From positions 513,530 through 577,529 of the forward strand of contig CAVYEG010000001.1 in NCBI GenBank assembly GCA_963767565.1: DNA of 64,000 nucleotides. The letters run 5' to 3'. Under the pieces are notes generated by a model that saw nothing but the letters and a program-made list of their open reading frames with translations, did not search any database and had not been told where the DNA came from. Below, in pieces: positions 45,486 to 53,174 of the stretch (its first letter is position 1; each line of letters opens with the position of its first letter). The DNA is from Palsa-504 sp963767565. Its GTDB lineage: Bacteria > Actinomycetota > Actinomycetes > Streptosporangiales > Streptosporangiaceae. The translations under genes were made by a program, and so were the position numbers.

Positions 45486-46295
45486 TTTCGCGAACGGGCC
45501 ATCTTTTTATGGCGCCATGCTGCTGGGCGGGATAAATTTCGCGTAACGTCCCTACCCCTGAATAATATTATCCACTTCATTTGCCGCGGCAACTCGTTCC
45601 GGAGCATTATTGCCGAGGCCTATCTGAATTCGCTCAAGGTACGCGATACCAGCGTTCTTTCGAGCGGGACCGTGGCGGCCTTGCACAAGGCAGAGAATCT
45701 GGTCTACTACAGAATGACGCTCGCGCTGCTCGAGCGGCACGGCATACGAGAATTCGCCAAGACCAGCCACGGAGATCAGCTGACGCAGTCGGGCCTGGAG
45801 AAGTCTGACATCTCAGTCTGCCTGAATCAGCGGGTCTACGACGACTGCCTGCAGATCATAACTTTTCCTGCTCACCCGCGGATCTGGTCAGTTGCCGATG
45901 TCGGCGAACCCGGCAGGGTCGCTCATACCGATTCGGAACGGCAGCTTTACCGGGAAGAGGCTTATCAGGAAATTGCCGAGAACATCGACCGGCTGGTCTC
46001 GGATATTTCGTTACCAAGCCGGCCAGCACCTGTGAATAGGCGGGCTCAGGCCAGGCCGCCCCGGCCGGGTCCTGCCCGGCCTGACCGGACAGCGCCGGGT
46101 CGGACAGGGCCGGGTCCGACACCAGGACCGGCCAGCCGGTGGCCACCAGGTCCGTCGGCCGCCGGGCGAAATCCGGTCCCGGCCCCAGCTCGACCAGGAT
46201 CCGGGCCGGGTCGACGCCCGCGGCCAGAGCGCTACCCACCTCGGGCAGCGCGCAGATCAGCCCCGCCCCGGACTCGGCCGCCGCGGCCGAACTGA
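45471..46295 (+). CDS. Low-molecular-weight phosphotyrosine phosphatase-like protein, C-term fused to foreign sequence
   Basis: The P-loop CRGNSFRS (C-x5-R) near residue 40 starts an LMW-PTP/arsenate-reductase fold (IIHFICRGNSFRSIIAEAYL, ALLERHGIREFAKT, the DP-like loop VADVGEP). Native-looking sequence ends near position 46,010 (IAENIDRLVSDIS). The remaining 90 residues are Pro/Arg-rich and read antisense through the interrupted gene on the other strand, so the true C-terminus has been lost to the junction. GTG 45471 lies in the right end of the IS5-type element; the original start may be missing. GC is low, like the IS. The wild-type ORF would be about 180 residues. Confidence 0.65.
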   Translation: MVTQSFRERAIFLWRHAAGRDKFRVTSLPLNNIIHFICRGNSFRSIIAEAYLNSLKVRDTSVLSSGTVAALHKAENLVYYRMTLALLERHGIREFAKTSHGDQLTQSGLEKSDISVCLNQRVYDDCLQIITFPAHPRIWSVADVGEPGRVAHTDSERQLYREEAYQEIAENIDRLVSDISLPSRPAPVNRRAQARPPRPGPARPDRTAPGRTGPGPTPGPASRWPPGPSAAGRNPVPAPARPGSGPGRRPRPERYPPRAARRSAPPRTRPPRPN

Positions 46296-46470
46296 ACGCC
46301 ATGCTGACGCCCAGGTCCGGGCGGGCGGCCCGGATGGCCGCGATCAGGGCCGGGTCGGCGAGGTGGACCAGGTCCGCGCCCTCGGCGGCGGCGGCGTGCA
46401 CGCTGTCCAGGTCGGTGAGCCCGGCCGCCATGACCAGAAGCTGACCCGGATCGCGGCCCGGCGGGAGCAC
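45856..46470 (-). pseudogene. Dihydropteroate-synthase-like protein, 3' part replaced
   Basis: From GTG 46470, right after the SDR gene, the minus strand encodes a TIM-barrel-like protein (LLVMAAGLTDLDSVHAAAAE, LVHLADPALIAAI, VDPARILVELGPGPDF, GWPVLVSDP) resembling the C-terminal half of pterin-binding DHPS/FolP2 proteins. Good coding ends at VLAGLVTK near 46,015; beyond that the frame stays open to 45,856 only by chance, through the AT-rich island. The gene is cut at that end, and it lacks a normal DHPS N-terminus. Family assignment is tentative. Confidence 0.5.
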
Positions 46471-46483
46471 CGGCCGAGCCGCG

Positions 46484-47173
46484 CTAGACGCGGCCGTAGA
46501 CGGGGATGGCCGCCCCCGAGATGAGGGCGGCGTCGTCGGAGACCAGGAAGGCCAGCACCGCGGCCAGTTCGGCGGCCTTGGGCCACAGGTGATGCATGGC
46601 CTTGGGCAGCGCCGCCCGGTTGGCCGGGGTGTCGATGATGCTCGGCAGGATGCAGTTGACCCGCACGCCATGCTCGCGGCCCTCGGCGCATGCCGCCTCG
46701 ACCAGGCGCAGCACGCCGAGCTTGCTCACGCTGTAGGCGAAGCTGTTCTCGCCGTTCTGCACGGCTACCCGGCTGGAGACGTGGACGACCGCCCCGCCGC
46801 CCTGCGAGCCCAGCACCGGCAGCGCGTGCTTGGTGACAATGGCGGCGGTGACCAGGTTGATCTCAAGCTGCTGCCTGAGCACGTCCACGTCGAGCTCGGC
46901 CAGTGACTGCGGCGGGGTGTAGCCGCCGATGACGTTGATCACCGCCTGGGGCGGCGGCGAGGAGGCCAGCACGGCCGAGACGCTCGCCTCGTCCAGCGCG
47001 TCCACCGTGACGTAGTCGACGCCCGGATGCCGTTCGGCCTGGGCCGGCAGCCGGGAGTCGGCGGCCAGCACCGACGCGCCGTCAGCGGTCAGCCGCTCGA
47101 CGACGGCCCGGCCCAGGGCGCCGCCCCCGCCGAGCACGATGATCCTGCGGCCGGTCAACACGCGCTCCGTCAT
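46484..47173 (-). CDS. Short-chain dehydrogenase/reductase
   Basis: 229 residues from ATG 47173. Rossmann motif VLGGGGALGRAVVERL, NVIGGY, the catalytic Ser in VVHVSSRVAVQ, and Tyr/Lys in YSVSKLG, then the C-terminal SGAAIPVYGRV. It is a classical SDR using NAD(P). It is followed after 14 bases by the pterin-synthase-like gene, so the pair may belong to one pathway. Substrate unknown. Confidence 0.85.
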   Translation of the reverse strand: MTERVLTGRRIIVLGGGGALGRAVVERLTADGASVLAADSRLPAQAERHPGVDYVTVDALDEASVSAVLASSPPPQAVINVIGGYTPPQSLAELDVDVLRQQLEINLVTAAIVTKHALPVLGSQGGGAVVHVSSRVAVQNGENSFAYSVSKLGVLRLVEAACAEGREHGVRVNCILPSIIDTPANRAALPKAMHHLWPKAAELAAVLAFLVSDDAALISGAAIPVYGRV

Positions 47174-47274
47174 GTCCGCCTCTCTGGCCAGGGGTCTCCT
47201 AGAGGCGGATCATAGAGGGACGCTCCGGCGGCCAGGCAGCCAGGGCGGACCGAGGGCGGGAGAGTGAGGCGGAC

Positions 47275-48273
47275 ATGCGGATTGGCGTGCTCGGGGCGGG
47301 ATCGTGGGGCACCACCGTCGCCTCGCTGCTGGCCGGGCGGCACGAAACCATCCTGTGGGCGCGCGATCCCGAGCTGGCCAGCCAGATCCACGAGGGCGGC
47401 GTCAACCCGCGCTACCTGCCCGGCTTCACGCTGCCCGCCGGGCTGCGCGCCACCGCGGACCTGGAAAAGGCCACCCACGACGTCGACCTGCTGGTGGTCG
47501 GGGTGCCCACCCGGGGGTTCCGGGCCATCCTGGTCGACGCGCGCCCGTACCTGCGGCCGTGGATCCCGGTCGTCAGCCTGTCTAAGGGCTTCGAGCGCGA
47601 CTCGATGCTGCGGATGACCCAGCTCATCGCCGAAGAGCTCCCCGGTCACCCCGCGGCCGCCCTGACCGGCCCCAACCTGGCCAAGGAGATCATGGCCGGA
47701 CAGGCCGCGGCCAGCGTGATCGCCACCGAGGACCTGGCCGTGGCCCGGGCCCTGCAGTCCGTCATGCAGCGCGGCGTGTTCCGCATCTACACCAACCACG
47801 ACGTGATCGGCTGCGAGCTCGGCGGCGCGCTGAAGAACGTGGTCGCCATCGCCACCGGCGTGGCCCAGGGCCTGGGCGTGGGGGACAACACCCGGGCGGC
47901 GGTGATTACCCGCGGCCTGGCCGAGGTGACCAGGCTCGGCCTGGCCATGGGCGGCGAGGCGGCGACCTTCGCCGGGCTGGCCGGCATGGGCGACCTGATC
48001 GCGACCTGCATGAGCCCGCTCAGCCGCAACCGGACGCTGGGCGAGCAGCTCGGCGCGGGCCGGACCCTGGACGAGGCGCTGTCCGCTACCCCCACCGTGG
48101 CCGAGGGCGTGGGTACCGCCATCTTGGTGCATGAGCTGGCCGAACGCTACGGCGTGGTCATGCCCGTATGCCACGAGGTATACCGGGTGCTGACCGGGGA
48201 GATCCCCGCCGCCGAGGCCTACCGCGGGCTGCGCAAGCAGGCCCCGGCCGGCCACGAGCGCGAGCCGGGCTGA
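47275..48273 (+). CDS. gpsA: Glycerol-3-phosphate dehydrogenase [NAD(P)+]
   Basis: 332 residues. N-terminal GVLGAGSWGTTVASLLA, SLSKGFE, LTGPNLAKEI, catalytic Lys in GCELGGALKNVVAI, GDNTRAAVITRGLAE, and MGDLIATC. It makes sn-glycerol 3-phosphate for phospholipid synthesis. Full length with the usual C-terminus. Stop-spanning 32-bp repeats begin at its TGA. Confidence 0.96.
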   Translation: MRIGVLGAGSWGTTVASLLAGRHETILWARDPELASQIHEGGVNPRYLPGFTLPAGLRATADLEKATHDVDLLVVGVPTRGFRAILVDARPYLRPWIPVVSLSKGFERDSMLRMTQLIAEELPGHPAAALTGPNLAKEIMAGQAAASVIATEDLAVARALQSVMQRGVFRIYTNHDVIGCELGGALKNVVAIATGVAQGLGVGDNTRAAVITRGLAEVTRLGLAMGGEAATFAGLAGMGDLIATCMSPLSRNRTLGEQLGAGRTLDEALSATPTVAEGVGTAILVHELAERYGVVMPVCHEVYRVLTGEIPAAEAYRGLRKQAPAGHEREPG

Positions 48274-48361
48274 ACGCGCCAGACGCGGAACGCTCCGGAT
48301 GCTGAACGCGCCAGACGCGGAACGCTCCGGATGCCGAACGCGCCAGACGCCGAACGCGCCG
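48272..48361 (+). repeat. 32-bp tandem repeat behind gpsA
   Basis: Copies start at 48272, 48304 and 48336 (GAACGCGCCAGACGCGGAAC...), with a shorter copy at 48352. The first includes the gpsA stop codon at its edge, and the last ends at the convergent SDR gene. Confidence 0.93.
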
Positions 48362-48364
48362 GAC

Positions 48365-49132
48365 TCAGCGCGGCGCCATCCGGATCGCGCCGTCCAGCCG
48401 GATCGTCTCCCCGTTGAGCATCGGGTTCTCCACGATGTGCGCGGCCAGCGCCGCGTACTCGGCGGGGTCGCCGAGCCGGGAAGGGTGCGGGACCTGCTCA
48501 CCCAGTGACCTGATCGCCTCTTCGGGCAGGTTCCCCAGCAGCGGCGTCTTGAACAGGCCGGGCGCGATCGTCATGACCCGGATCTTCAGCCGGGCCAGGT
48601 CGCGGGCGATGGGCAGCGTCATGCCGACGATGCCGCCCTTGGACGCGGAGTAGGCCGCCTGGCCGATCTGCCCGTCGAACGCCGCTACCGACGCGGTGTT
48701 GACGATGACACCCCGTTCGCCGTCCTGCTCGGGGGCCTGGCTCATCCGCTGCGCGGCCAGCCGGATGACATTGAACGTCCCGATCAGGTTGATCTGGATC
48801 GTCCGGGCGAACACGTCCAGCGGGAACGGGCCTTCCTTGCCCACGGTCCGGGCCGCGGTGCCGATGCCCGCGCAGCTGACCACGATCCGGGGCACGCCGC
48901 CGGCCAGGGCGCCCGCCGCGTCAAGCGCCGCATCCACATCGTCCGGGCTGGTCACGTCGCCGGGGCAGAACGCGGCCCGGGGTTCCATCGCGGCCGCGAC
49001 GGCCTGGCCGTCCGAGCCGGGCAGGTCGAGGATGACCACCGACGCGCCGCCCGCATGCAGCCTGCTGGCCGTGGCCAGCCCGAGCCCGGACGCCCCGCCG
49101 GTGACCAGGGCGATGTTTCCCTCGATGTTCAT
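48365..49132 (-). CDS. 3-hydroxyacyl-CoA dehydrogenase, HSD10/type II SDR
   Basis: 255 residues from ATG 49132 with GGGGAGG five bases upstream. ALVTGGASGLGLATA (nucleotide site), CAGIGTAAR, catalytic Ser in NTASVAAFDGQ, YSASKGGI with Tyr and Lys, and the type-II signature region IAPGLFKTPLL and RLDGAIRM. It oxidises 3-hydroxyacyl-CoA, including branched 2-methyl forms. The divergent CoA-transferase next door supports a role in branched acyl-CoA breakdown. Confidence 0.9.
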   Translation of the reverse strand: MNIEGNIALVTGGASGLGLATASRLHAGGASVVILDLPGSDGQAVAAAMEPRAAFCPGDVTSPDDVDAALDAAGALAGGVPRIVVSCAGIGTAARTVGKEGPFPLDVFARTIQINLIGTFNVIRLAAQRMSQAPEQDGERGVIVNTASVAAFDGQIGQAAYSASKGGIVGMTLPIARDLARLKIRVMTIAPGLFKTPLLGNLPEEAIRSLGEQVPHPSRLGDPAEYAALAAHIVENPMLNGETIRLDGAIRMAPR

Positions 49133-49218
49133 GCGCGCCTCCCCGCAGCCCGGGCCGCGTCGTGCGCGGCGTGTCCAATAGCGTACTGACCAGGTGATCG
49201 CCAGGAGGAGGTAGCCGC

Positions 49219-50397
49219 GTGACGACGTCCGAACCTGAGGGGCCACCGGCCAGCAGCGGACCGCTGGCCGGCATCCGCGTGCTGGAACTGGCTGGCCTGG
49301 GGCCCGGGCCGTTCTGCGCCATGATGCTCGCCGATGCCGGCGCGGCCGTGCTGCGTATCGACCGCCCCGACCCGACAAGCCCGGCCCCGGCCCGAAGAGC
49401 CCGGCCCGAGCGCGACCTGCTGAACCGCGGCCGCCGGTCGGCCGTGCTCGACCTGAAGCATCCGCGCGCGACCGACGCGCTGCTGCGGCTCATCGACGCC
49501 GCTGACGTGCTGCTCGAGGGTTTCCGGCCTGGCGTCACCGAGCGTATGGGCGCCGGGCCCGAGGTCTGCCTGGCCCGCAATCCGCGGCTGATCTACGCCC
49601 GGATGACCGGGTGGGGACAGGACGGGCCGCTGGCCCCCACGGTGGGCCACGACATCGGGTACATCGCCCGCACCGGCGCGCTGCACGCCCTGGGCCGGGC
49701 CGGCGGCCCGCCCCAGTTCCCGGCCAACCTGCTCGGGGACTTCGGCGGCGGCGGCATGCTCATGGCCTACGGCATCTGCGCGGCCCTGGTCGAGCGGGCC
49801 ACGTCCGGGCGCGGCCAGGTAGTCGACGCGGCCATCGTGGACGGCGTGGCGTCGCTGCTGGCCATGCCGTGGATGTTCCTGGCCCAGGGCCACTGGCGCG
49901 ACGAGCGGGGCGTGAACCTGCTCGACGGCGGGGTGCCCTGGTACGACGTGTACGAGACGGCGGACTCCAAGTGGATGGCCGTCGGGGCCCTGGAGCCCCG
50001 GTTCTACGCCGCGCTGCTGGCCGGGCTCGGCCTGACCGACGCGCCCGACCGCGACGACCCGCAGAACTGGCCCGCGCTGCGCGCCCGGCTGGCCGCCCGG
50101 TTCGCCGAACGGACCCAGGACGACTGGGCCGCCGCCTTCGCCGGCAGCGAGGCCTGCGTCGAACCGGTCCTGTCGCTGCACGAAGCGGCCCGCGACCCGC
50201 ACCTGGCCGCGCGGGAAACCTACGTGACCCGCGACGGCGTCATCCAGCCAGCGCCGGCCCCCCGCTTTTCCCGCACCCCCGCGGCGCTGTCCCAGCCGCC
50301 GCCCGCGCCGGGCCAGCACACCACAGAAGCCCTCACCGACTGGGGCCTGCCCGACGCCGCCGACCTGGTCGCCTGCGGCGCCGCCGTGCAAGCCTGA
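49219..50397 (+). CDS. Family III CoA-transferase / alpha-methylacyl-CoA racemase-like
   Basis: 392 residues from GTG 49219, with GGAGG upstream. The family pattern is GIRVLELAGLGPGPFCAMML, DLLNRGRRSAVLDLKH, GFRPGVTERMG, MTGWGQDGP and HDIGYIARTGA, with the catalytic-type Asp region NLLGDFGGGGM. It is close to AMACR, which interconverts 2-methylacyl-CoA epimers. Divergent from the HSD10-like gene by 86 bases, so a shared control region is likely. Confidence 0.9.
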   Translation: MTTSEPEGPPASSGPLAGIRVLELAGLGPGPFCAMMLADAGAAVLRIDRPDPTSPAPARRARPERDLLNRGRRSAVLDLKHPRATDALLRLIDAADVLLEGFRPGVTERMGAGPEVCLARNPRLIYARMTGWGQDGPLAPTVGHDIGYIARTGALHALGRAGGPPQFPANLLGDFGGGGMLMAYGICAALVERATSGRGQVVDAAIVDGVASLLAMPWMFLAQGHWRDERGVNLLDGGVPWYDVYETADSKWMAVGALEPRFYAALLAGLGLTDAPDRDDPQNWPALRARLAARFAERTQDDWAAAFAGSEACVEPVLSLHEAARDPHLAARETYVTRDGVIQPAPAPRFSRTPAALSQPPPAPGQHTTEALTDWGLPDAADLVACGAAVQA

Positions 50398-50767
50398 AGG
50401 GCGGGGAGGATGCCTGAATCGACGCACCCGTCCGAGGAAGAATGGCTCGGCGCGGGCACCCTTGCCCTGGATGCGCGCCCACGACGTCGCGTGGTCGGCA
50501 CCGACACCGGCACCGAGGCCCGGCCCTCGCCGTACTCCTGGCTGGCCCCGTTCCACGCCGTGGCCATGGTGGCCATGGTGGCCATGGGCCTGCGATCCTG
50601 ACCCAGCGGGCCAACCGGAGCAAGCCGCTCGGCTGGATCCAGATCGGGGCCGCAGCCACCGCACCGGTCCAGTCGGCCGGGTCCGGCCGGGCCGATAACC
50701 GCCCGTCCTCGGCCCGGGTCTGTACTGATGCGTAAAATTGCTCGTGCCCCCGACGAATCGAGGAACC
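50398..50767. other. Gap between CoA-transferase and TetR gene
   Basis: 370 bases. A 63-codon frame from ATG 50410 has GGGGAGG directly against its start and ends in AMVAMVAMGLRS, coded by a CCATGGTGG repeat. It may be a small gene remnant but has no clear support. The rest holds the expected TetR control region. Confidence 0.4.
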
Positions 50768-51355
50768 TTGCCCAAGGCCGTCAAGGTATCGCGTGAGGAA
50801 GAACTCCTCCGCAACGCGATCCAGCTCTTCAGCCGCGGCGGTTTCCGGGAGACCAGCCTGCAGGAGATCGCTGGTGAACTCGGCATCACCCGGCCGCTGT
50901 TCTACTACTACTTCGAGTCCAAGGAAGACCTGCTCTGGCGGATCATCGGCCACCTGGGTGACACGCTGCTCGAGCAGGCGCGGCCCATCGCCGTGGCCGA
51001 CGAGCCGCCGGTGCACCGCCTCACCCTGCTGTTCGAGCGGCACTTGGGCACGCTGCTGGAGAACGTGGACGCCTTCCGCATCTACTTCGCCGAACGGAAC
51101 CAGCTGTCCGGCAAGCGGGACCTGCGGCTCAAGCGCGGAGAACGGCTCTACCACGAGCTGATCACCGAGGTCGTCCTGGAAGGGCAGCGGCTCGGCGACA
51201 TCCGGCCCGGTGACGCGCACCTGGCCACGCGCCTGGCCATGGGCACGGCCAACTCGGTGCTCCGCTGGTACACCCCCACCGGGGCGATCTCCCCCCAGGA
51301 CCTGATGTCCGCCACCGCCGAGTACATGCTGGCGGGCCTGGCCGCCAAGCACTGA
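50768..51355 (+). CDS. TetR-family regulator
   Basis: 195 residues from TTG 50768, with GAGGAA four bases upstream; earlier TTG/GTG starts (50738, 50744) lack this. The HTH is NAIQLFSRGGFRETSLQEIA then LGITRPLFYYYFESKEDLL. The ligand domain (GTANSVLRWYTPTG) resembles KstR2-like regulators of acyl-CoA metabolism. It could control the CoA-transferase and dehydrogenase genes upstream. Confidence 0.88.
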   Translation: MPKAVKVSREEELLRNAIQLFSRGGFRETSLQEIAGELGITRPLFYYYFESKEDLLWRIIGHLGDTLLEQARPIAVADEPPVHRLTLLFERHLGTLLENVDAFRIYFAERNQLSGKRDLRLKRGERLYHELITEVVLEGQRLGDIRPGDAHLATRLAMGTANSVLRWYTPTGAISPQDLMSATAEYMLAGLAAKH

Positions 51356-51559
51356 GCCTCCGCCACCGCCAGCCCGTCGCCCCGCCGCCGTGGCGCCCAG
51401 GGCTCCAGGATCGGGGACATTTACCCTCGCCAGACGATGGTAGATGTCCACGATCTTCGCGACGCGGCGCTCCGATCCGGAGCCAGGCTCTTGCGGCTGG
51501 ACCTGAGCCCGACGCGCCCGACGCGCCCGGCAGGCGGGGCCATCGGCGCGGGCAGGTCG

Positions 51560-51643
51560 TCAAGCCCTGCTCCACTCGTCGACCGGCAGCCGGCGGCCGA
51601 TCTTCCACTGGCCGTCACGGCGCTCGAACCGGTGCGAGGGACC
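51560..51643 (-). pseudogene. C-terminal remnant of a SnoaL/NTF2-like protein
   Basis: HRFERRDGQWKIGRR and LPVDEWSR ending at a stop match the usual C-terminus of SnoaL_4-type proteins (D-RFERRDG-WRI-hR-VV-DWSR). Upstream in the frame only repeat-derived Pro/Ser/Ala residues occur. Only the last 27 codons survive. Confidence 0.4.
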
Positions 51644-51882
51644 GGTGGCGGGCGGCCGCACGGGGGCCGCCGCGGGACCGGGTGGCGGGCTGGTCCGCAC
51701 GGGGCTGGTCCGCAGGTGCACGGGGCTGCTCCGCACGGGGCTGGTCGGCGCCGCACGACCGCTGTCGGCCACCAGTCAACGGACGACGACCGCGTCGAGC
51801 CCTTCCCCAGGGCAGGTCTTATTCCAGGTCATTGTGGCAGAAACCATTTGACACATGAGTCAGGACCGATAAGCCGAAGCTA

Positions 51883-51923
51883 TGATACCGATCGTTGCGT
51901 ATCAATAATTCTAAAATTATGAT
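51883..51923 (+). promoter_or_regulatory. Promoter and inverted repeat before the CMD-like gene
   Basis: TTGCGT at 51895-51900, 17 bases, TATGAT at 51918-51923, then GAGGAGG before GTG 51947. The inverted repeat TGATAC(10)GTATCA (51883-51904) covers the -35 and is a candidate operator. ATGATATTGAAATCAT behind the -10 is a second imperfect palindrome. Confidence 0.7.
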
Positions 51924-51946
51924 ATTGAAATCATGAGGAGGCAACC

Positions 51947-52514
51947 GTGACCGAGACCAATCGTGGCCTCAACCTCTCCGACGTCTCGTCGGTGACGGGG
52001 CAGGAGCGCGACCAGGGCCCGGCCGGGCTGGAGACCGTGGCCCGGGCCCTGGACGGCTACACCTGGCTGACCCCGGAACACCCGGCCCAGTTCCCCGACG
52101 GATGGGCACCCGACCCCGGCGCGTTCACGACCGGCCTGGACTTCGGCGACCCGCAGCATGTCGCCGGACGAACTCCGCTCGGTGCAAAGCTGGTACGAGA
52201 CCACGCTGGGCGAGATCCCGCTGCACGTGAAGTTCCTGGCCGCGAACCGCCCCGACCTGCTCAAGGCCTACCGGCAGCGGTTCGAGACCTGCGTCGCCGA
52301 GCTGCCCAAGCAGATCGTCCCCACCACCTTGCTGCATTACAACGTGATCCGCGGCTTCGCCTCGGGCATCCGCGACAACGTCCTGCTGGCCCGGGCCTTC
52401 GGGGTGAGCAAGGAACTCGTGCTCAACACCATCGGCTCCGCCTCCCTGAACGGCATCGAGGGCTTCGACCTGGTCTACGACTCGGCCGGCGACATCTTCG
52501 CTGACTGGTGTTGA
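51947..52514 (+). pseudogene. Carboxymuconolactone-decarboxylase-like protein, frameshifted
   Basis: GTG 51947 opens DSS-type N-terminus LETVARALDGYTWLTPEHPA and runs to about 52,150. The frame then changes by one base near 52,157 (DPQ, then MSPDELRSVQSWYETTLGE), and continues FLAANRPDLLKAYRQRFE, LLHYNVIRGFASGIRDNVLL, FGVSKELVLNTIG. Together about 185 residues resembling AhpD/CMD-like helical proteins, though the CxxC typical of AhpD is absent. Truncation or read error are both possible. RBS GAGGAGG. Confidence 0.6.
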
Positions 52515-52523
52515 ACGGCACGG

Positions 52524-53174
52524 TTACGGCCGGTGCTCCCGGCTGCCGGCCTGGTGGCGGAGGGCGAAGATCGCGGCCTGGACGCGGTCTTGCAGGCCGA
52601 GTTTGGTGAGGATGCTGCGGACGTGGGTCTTGACGGTCTGCTCGCCGATCGCCAGATCCCGGGCGATCTGGCGGTTGCTGTGACCGCGGGCGATCAGCCG
52701 GAGCACGTCGCGTTCGCGTGGTGAGAGCGGCTGCAGCGGGTCCGGCGGCGGTGGCCGGCGGAGCGCCTGGGTGAACCGGGTCAGCAGCTCGGGGCTGAGG
52801 CTGGCGGTGCCGGCGGCGGCCTCGCGGATGGCGGTGATGACATGCTCGGCCGGGGCGGTCTTGAGCAGGTAGGCGGTCGCGCCGGCCTGCATGGCGCGGA
52901 CGAGGTGCTCGTCGCCGGTGGCGGAGGTGAGCACGACGACGGCCGGCCGGTGCGGCGTGCCGTGCAGCGCGGCGAGCACGGCGTGTCCGTCCAGGCCGGG
53001 CATGTACAGGTCGAGCAGCAGCACGTCCGGGCGCGTGGCGGCGACGACCGCTACCGCCTGCCTGCCGTCTCCGGCCTCGCCGACGACCTCGACGTCTGGT
53101 TCCTGGCCGAGCAGGTAGCACAGCCCGTCCCGGACGACGCGGTGGTCGTCGGCGATCACCACGCGGATCGTCAC
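52524..53174 (-). CDS. NarL/FixJ-type response regulator
   Basis: 216 residues. Receiver: VVIADDHRVVRDGL, LLLDLYMPGLDG (phospho-Asp), VLTSAT, LLKTAPAEH (Lys). C-terminal LuxR HTH: LSPRERDVLRLIARGHSNRQ and GEQTVKTHVRSILTKLGL. Its ATG overlaps the stop of the kinase gene (GTGA-type overlap, 53171-53174), so the two are co-translated. It likely controls the divergent ABC exporter. Confidence 0.94.
   Translation of the reverse strand: MTIRVVIADDHRVVRDGLCYLLGQEPDVEVVGEAGDGRQAVAVVAATRPDVLLLDLYMPGLDGHAVLAALHGTPHRPAVVVLTSATGDEHLVRAMQAGATAYLLKTAPAEHVITAIREAAAGTASLSPELLTRFTQALRRPPPPDPLQPLSPRERDVLRLIARGHSNRQIARDLAIGEQTVKTHVRSILTKLGLQDRVQAAIFALRHQAGSREHRP

Larger units (their letters stand above)
51356..51946. 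other. Repeat-rich spacer with gene debris and AT-rich promoter zone
   Basis: About 590 bases. The left half contains GGGCTGGTCCGCACG-type repeats (51,670-51,760) and a fragment of an NTF2-like gene on the minus strand (listed separately). From about 51,830 the base composition shifts to AT-rich, the most AT-rich stretch of the actinomycete part outside the IS5-type element, and holds a good promoter. Confidence 0.6.

Noticed and set aside
49129..50889. Minus-strand 586-codon frame opposite the CoA-transferase
   Set aside because: Antisense shadow; the plus strand has all family III CoA-transferase blocks.
51421..51756. Minus-strand 111-codon frame
   Set aside because: Cys/Pro/Arg-rich product of repeats; only a short SnoaL-like end in another frame looks real.
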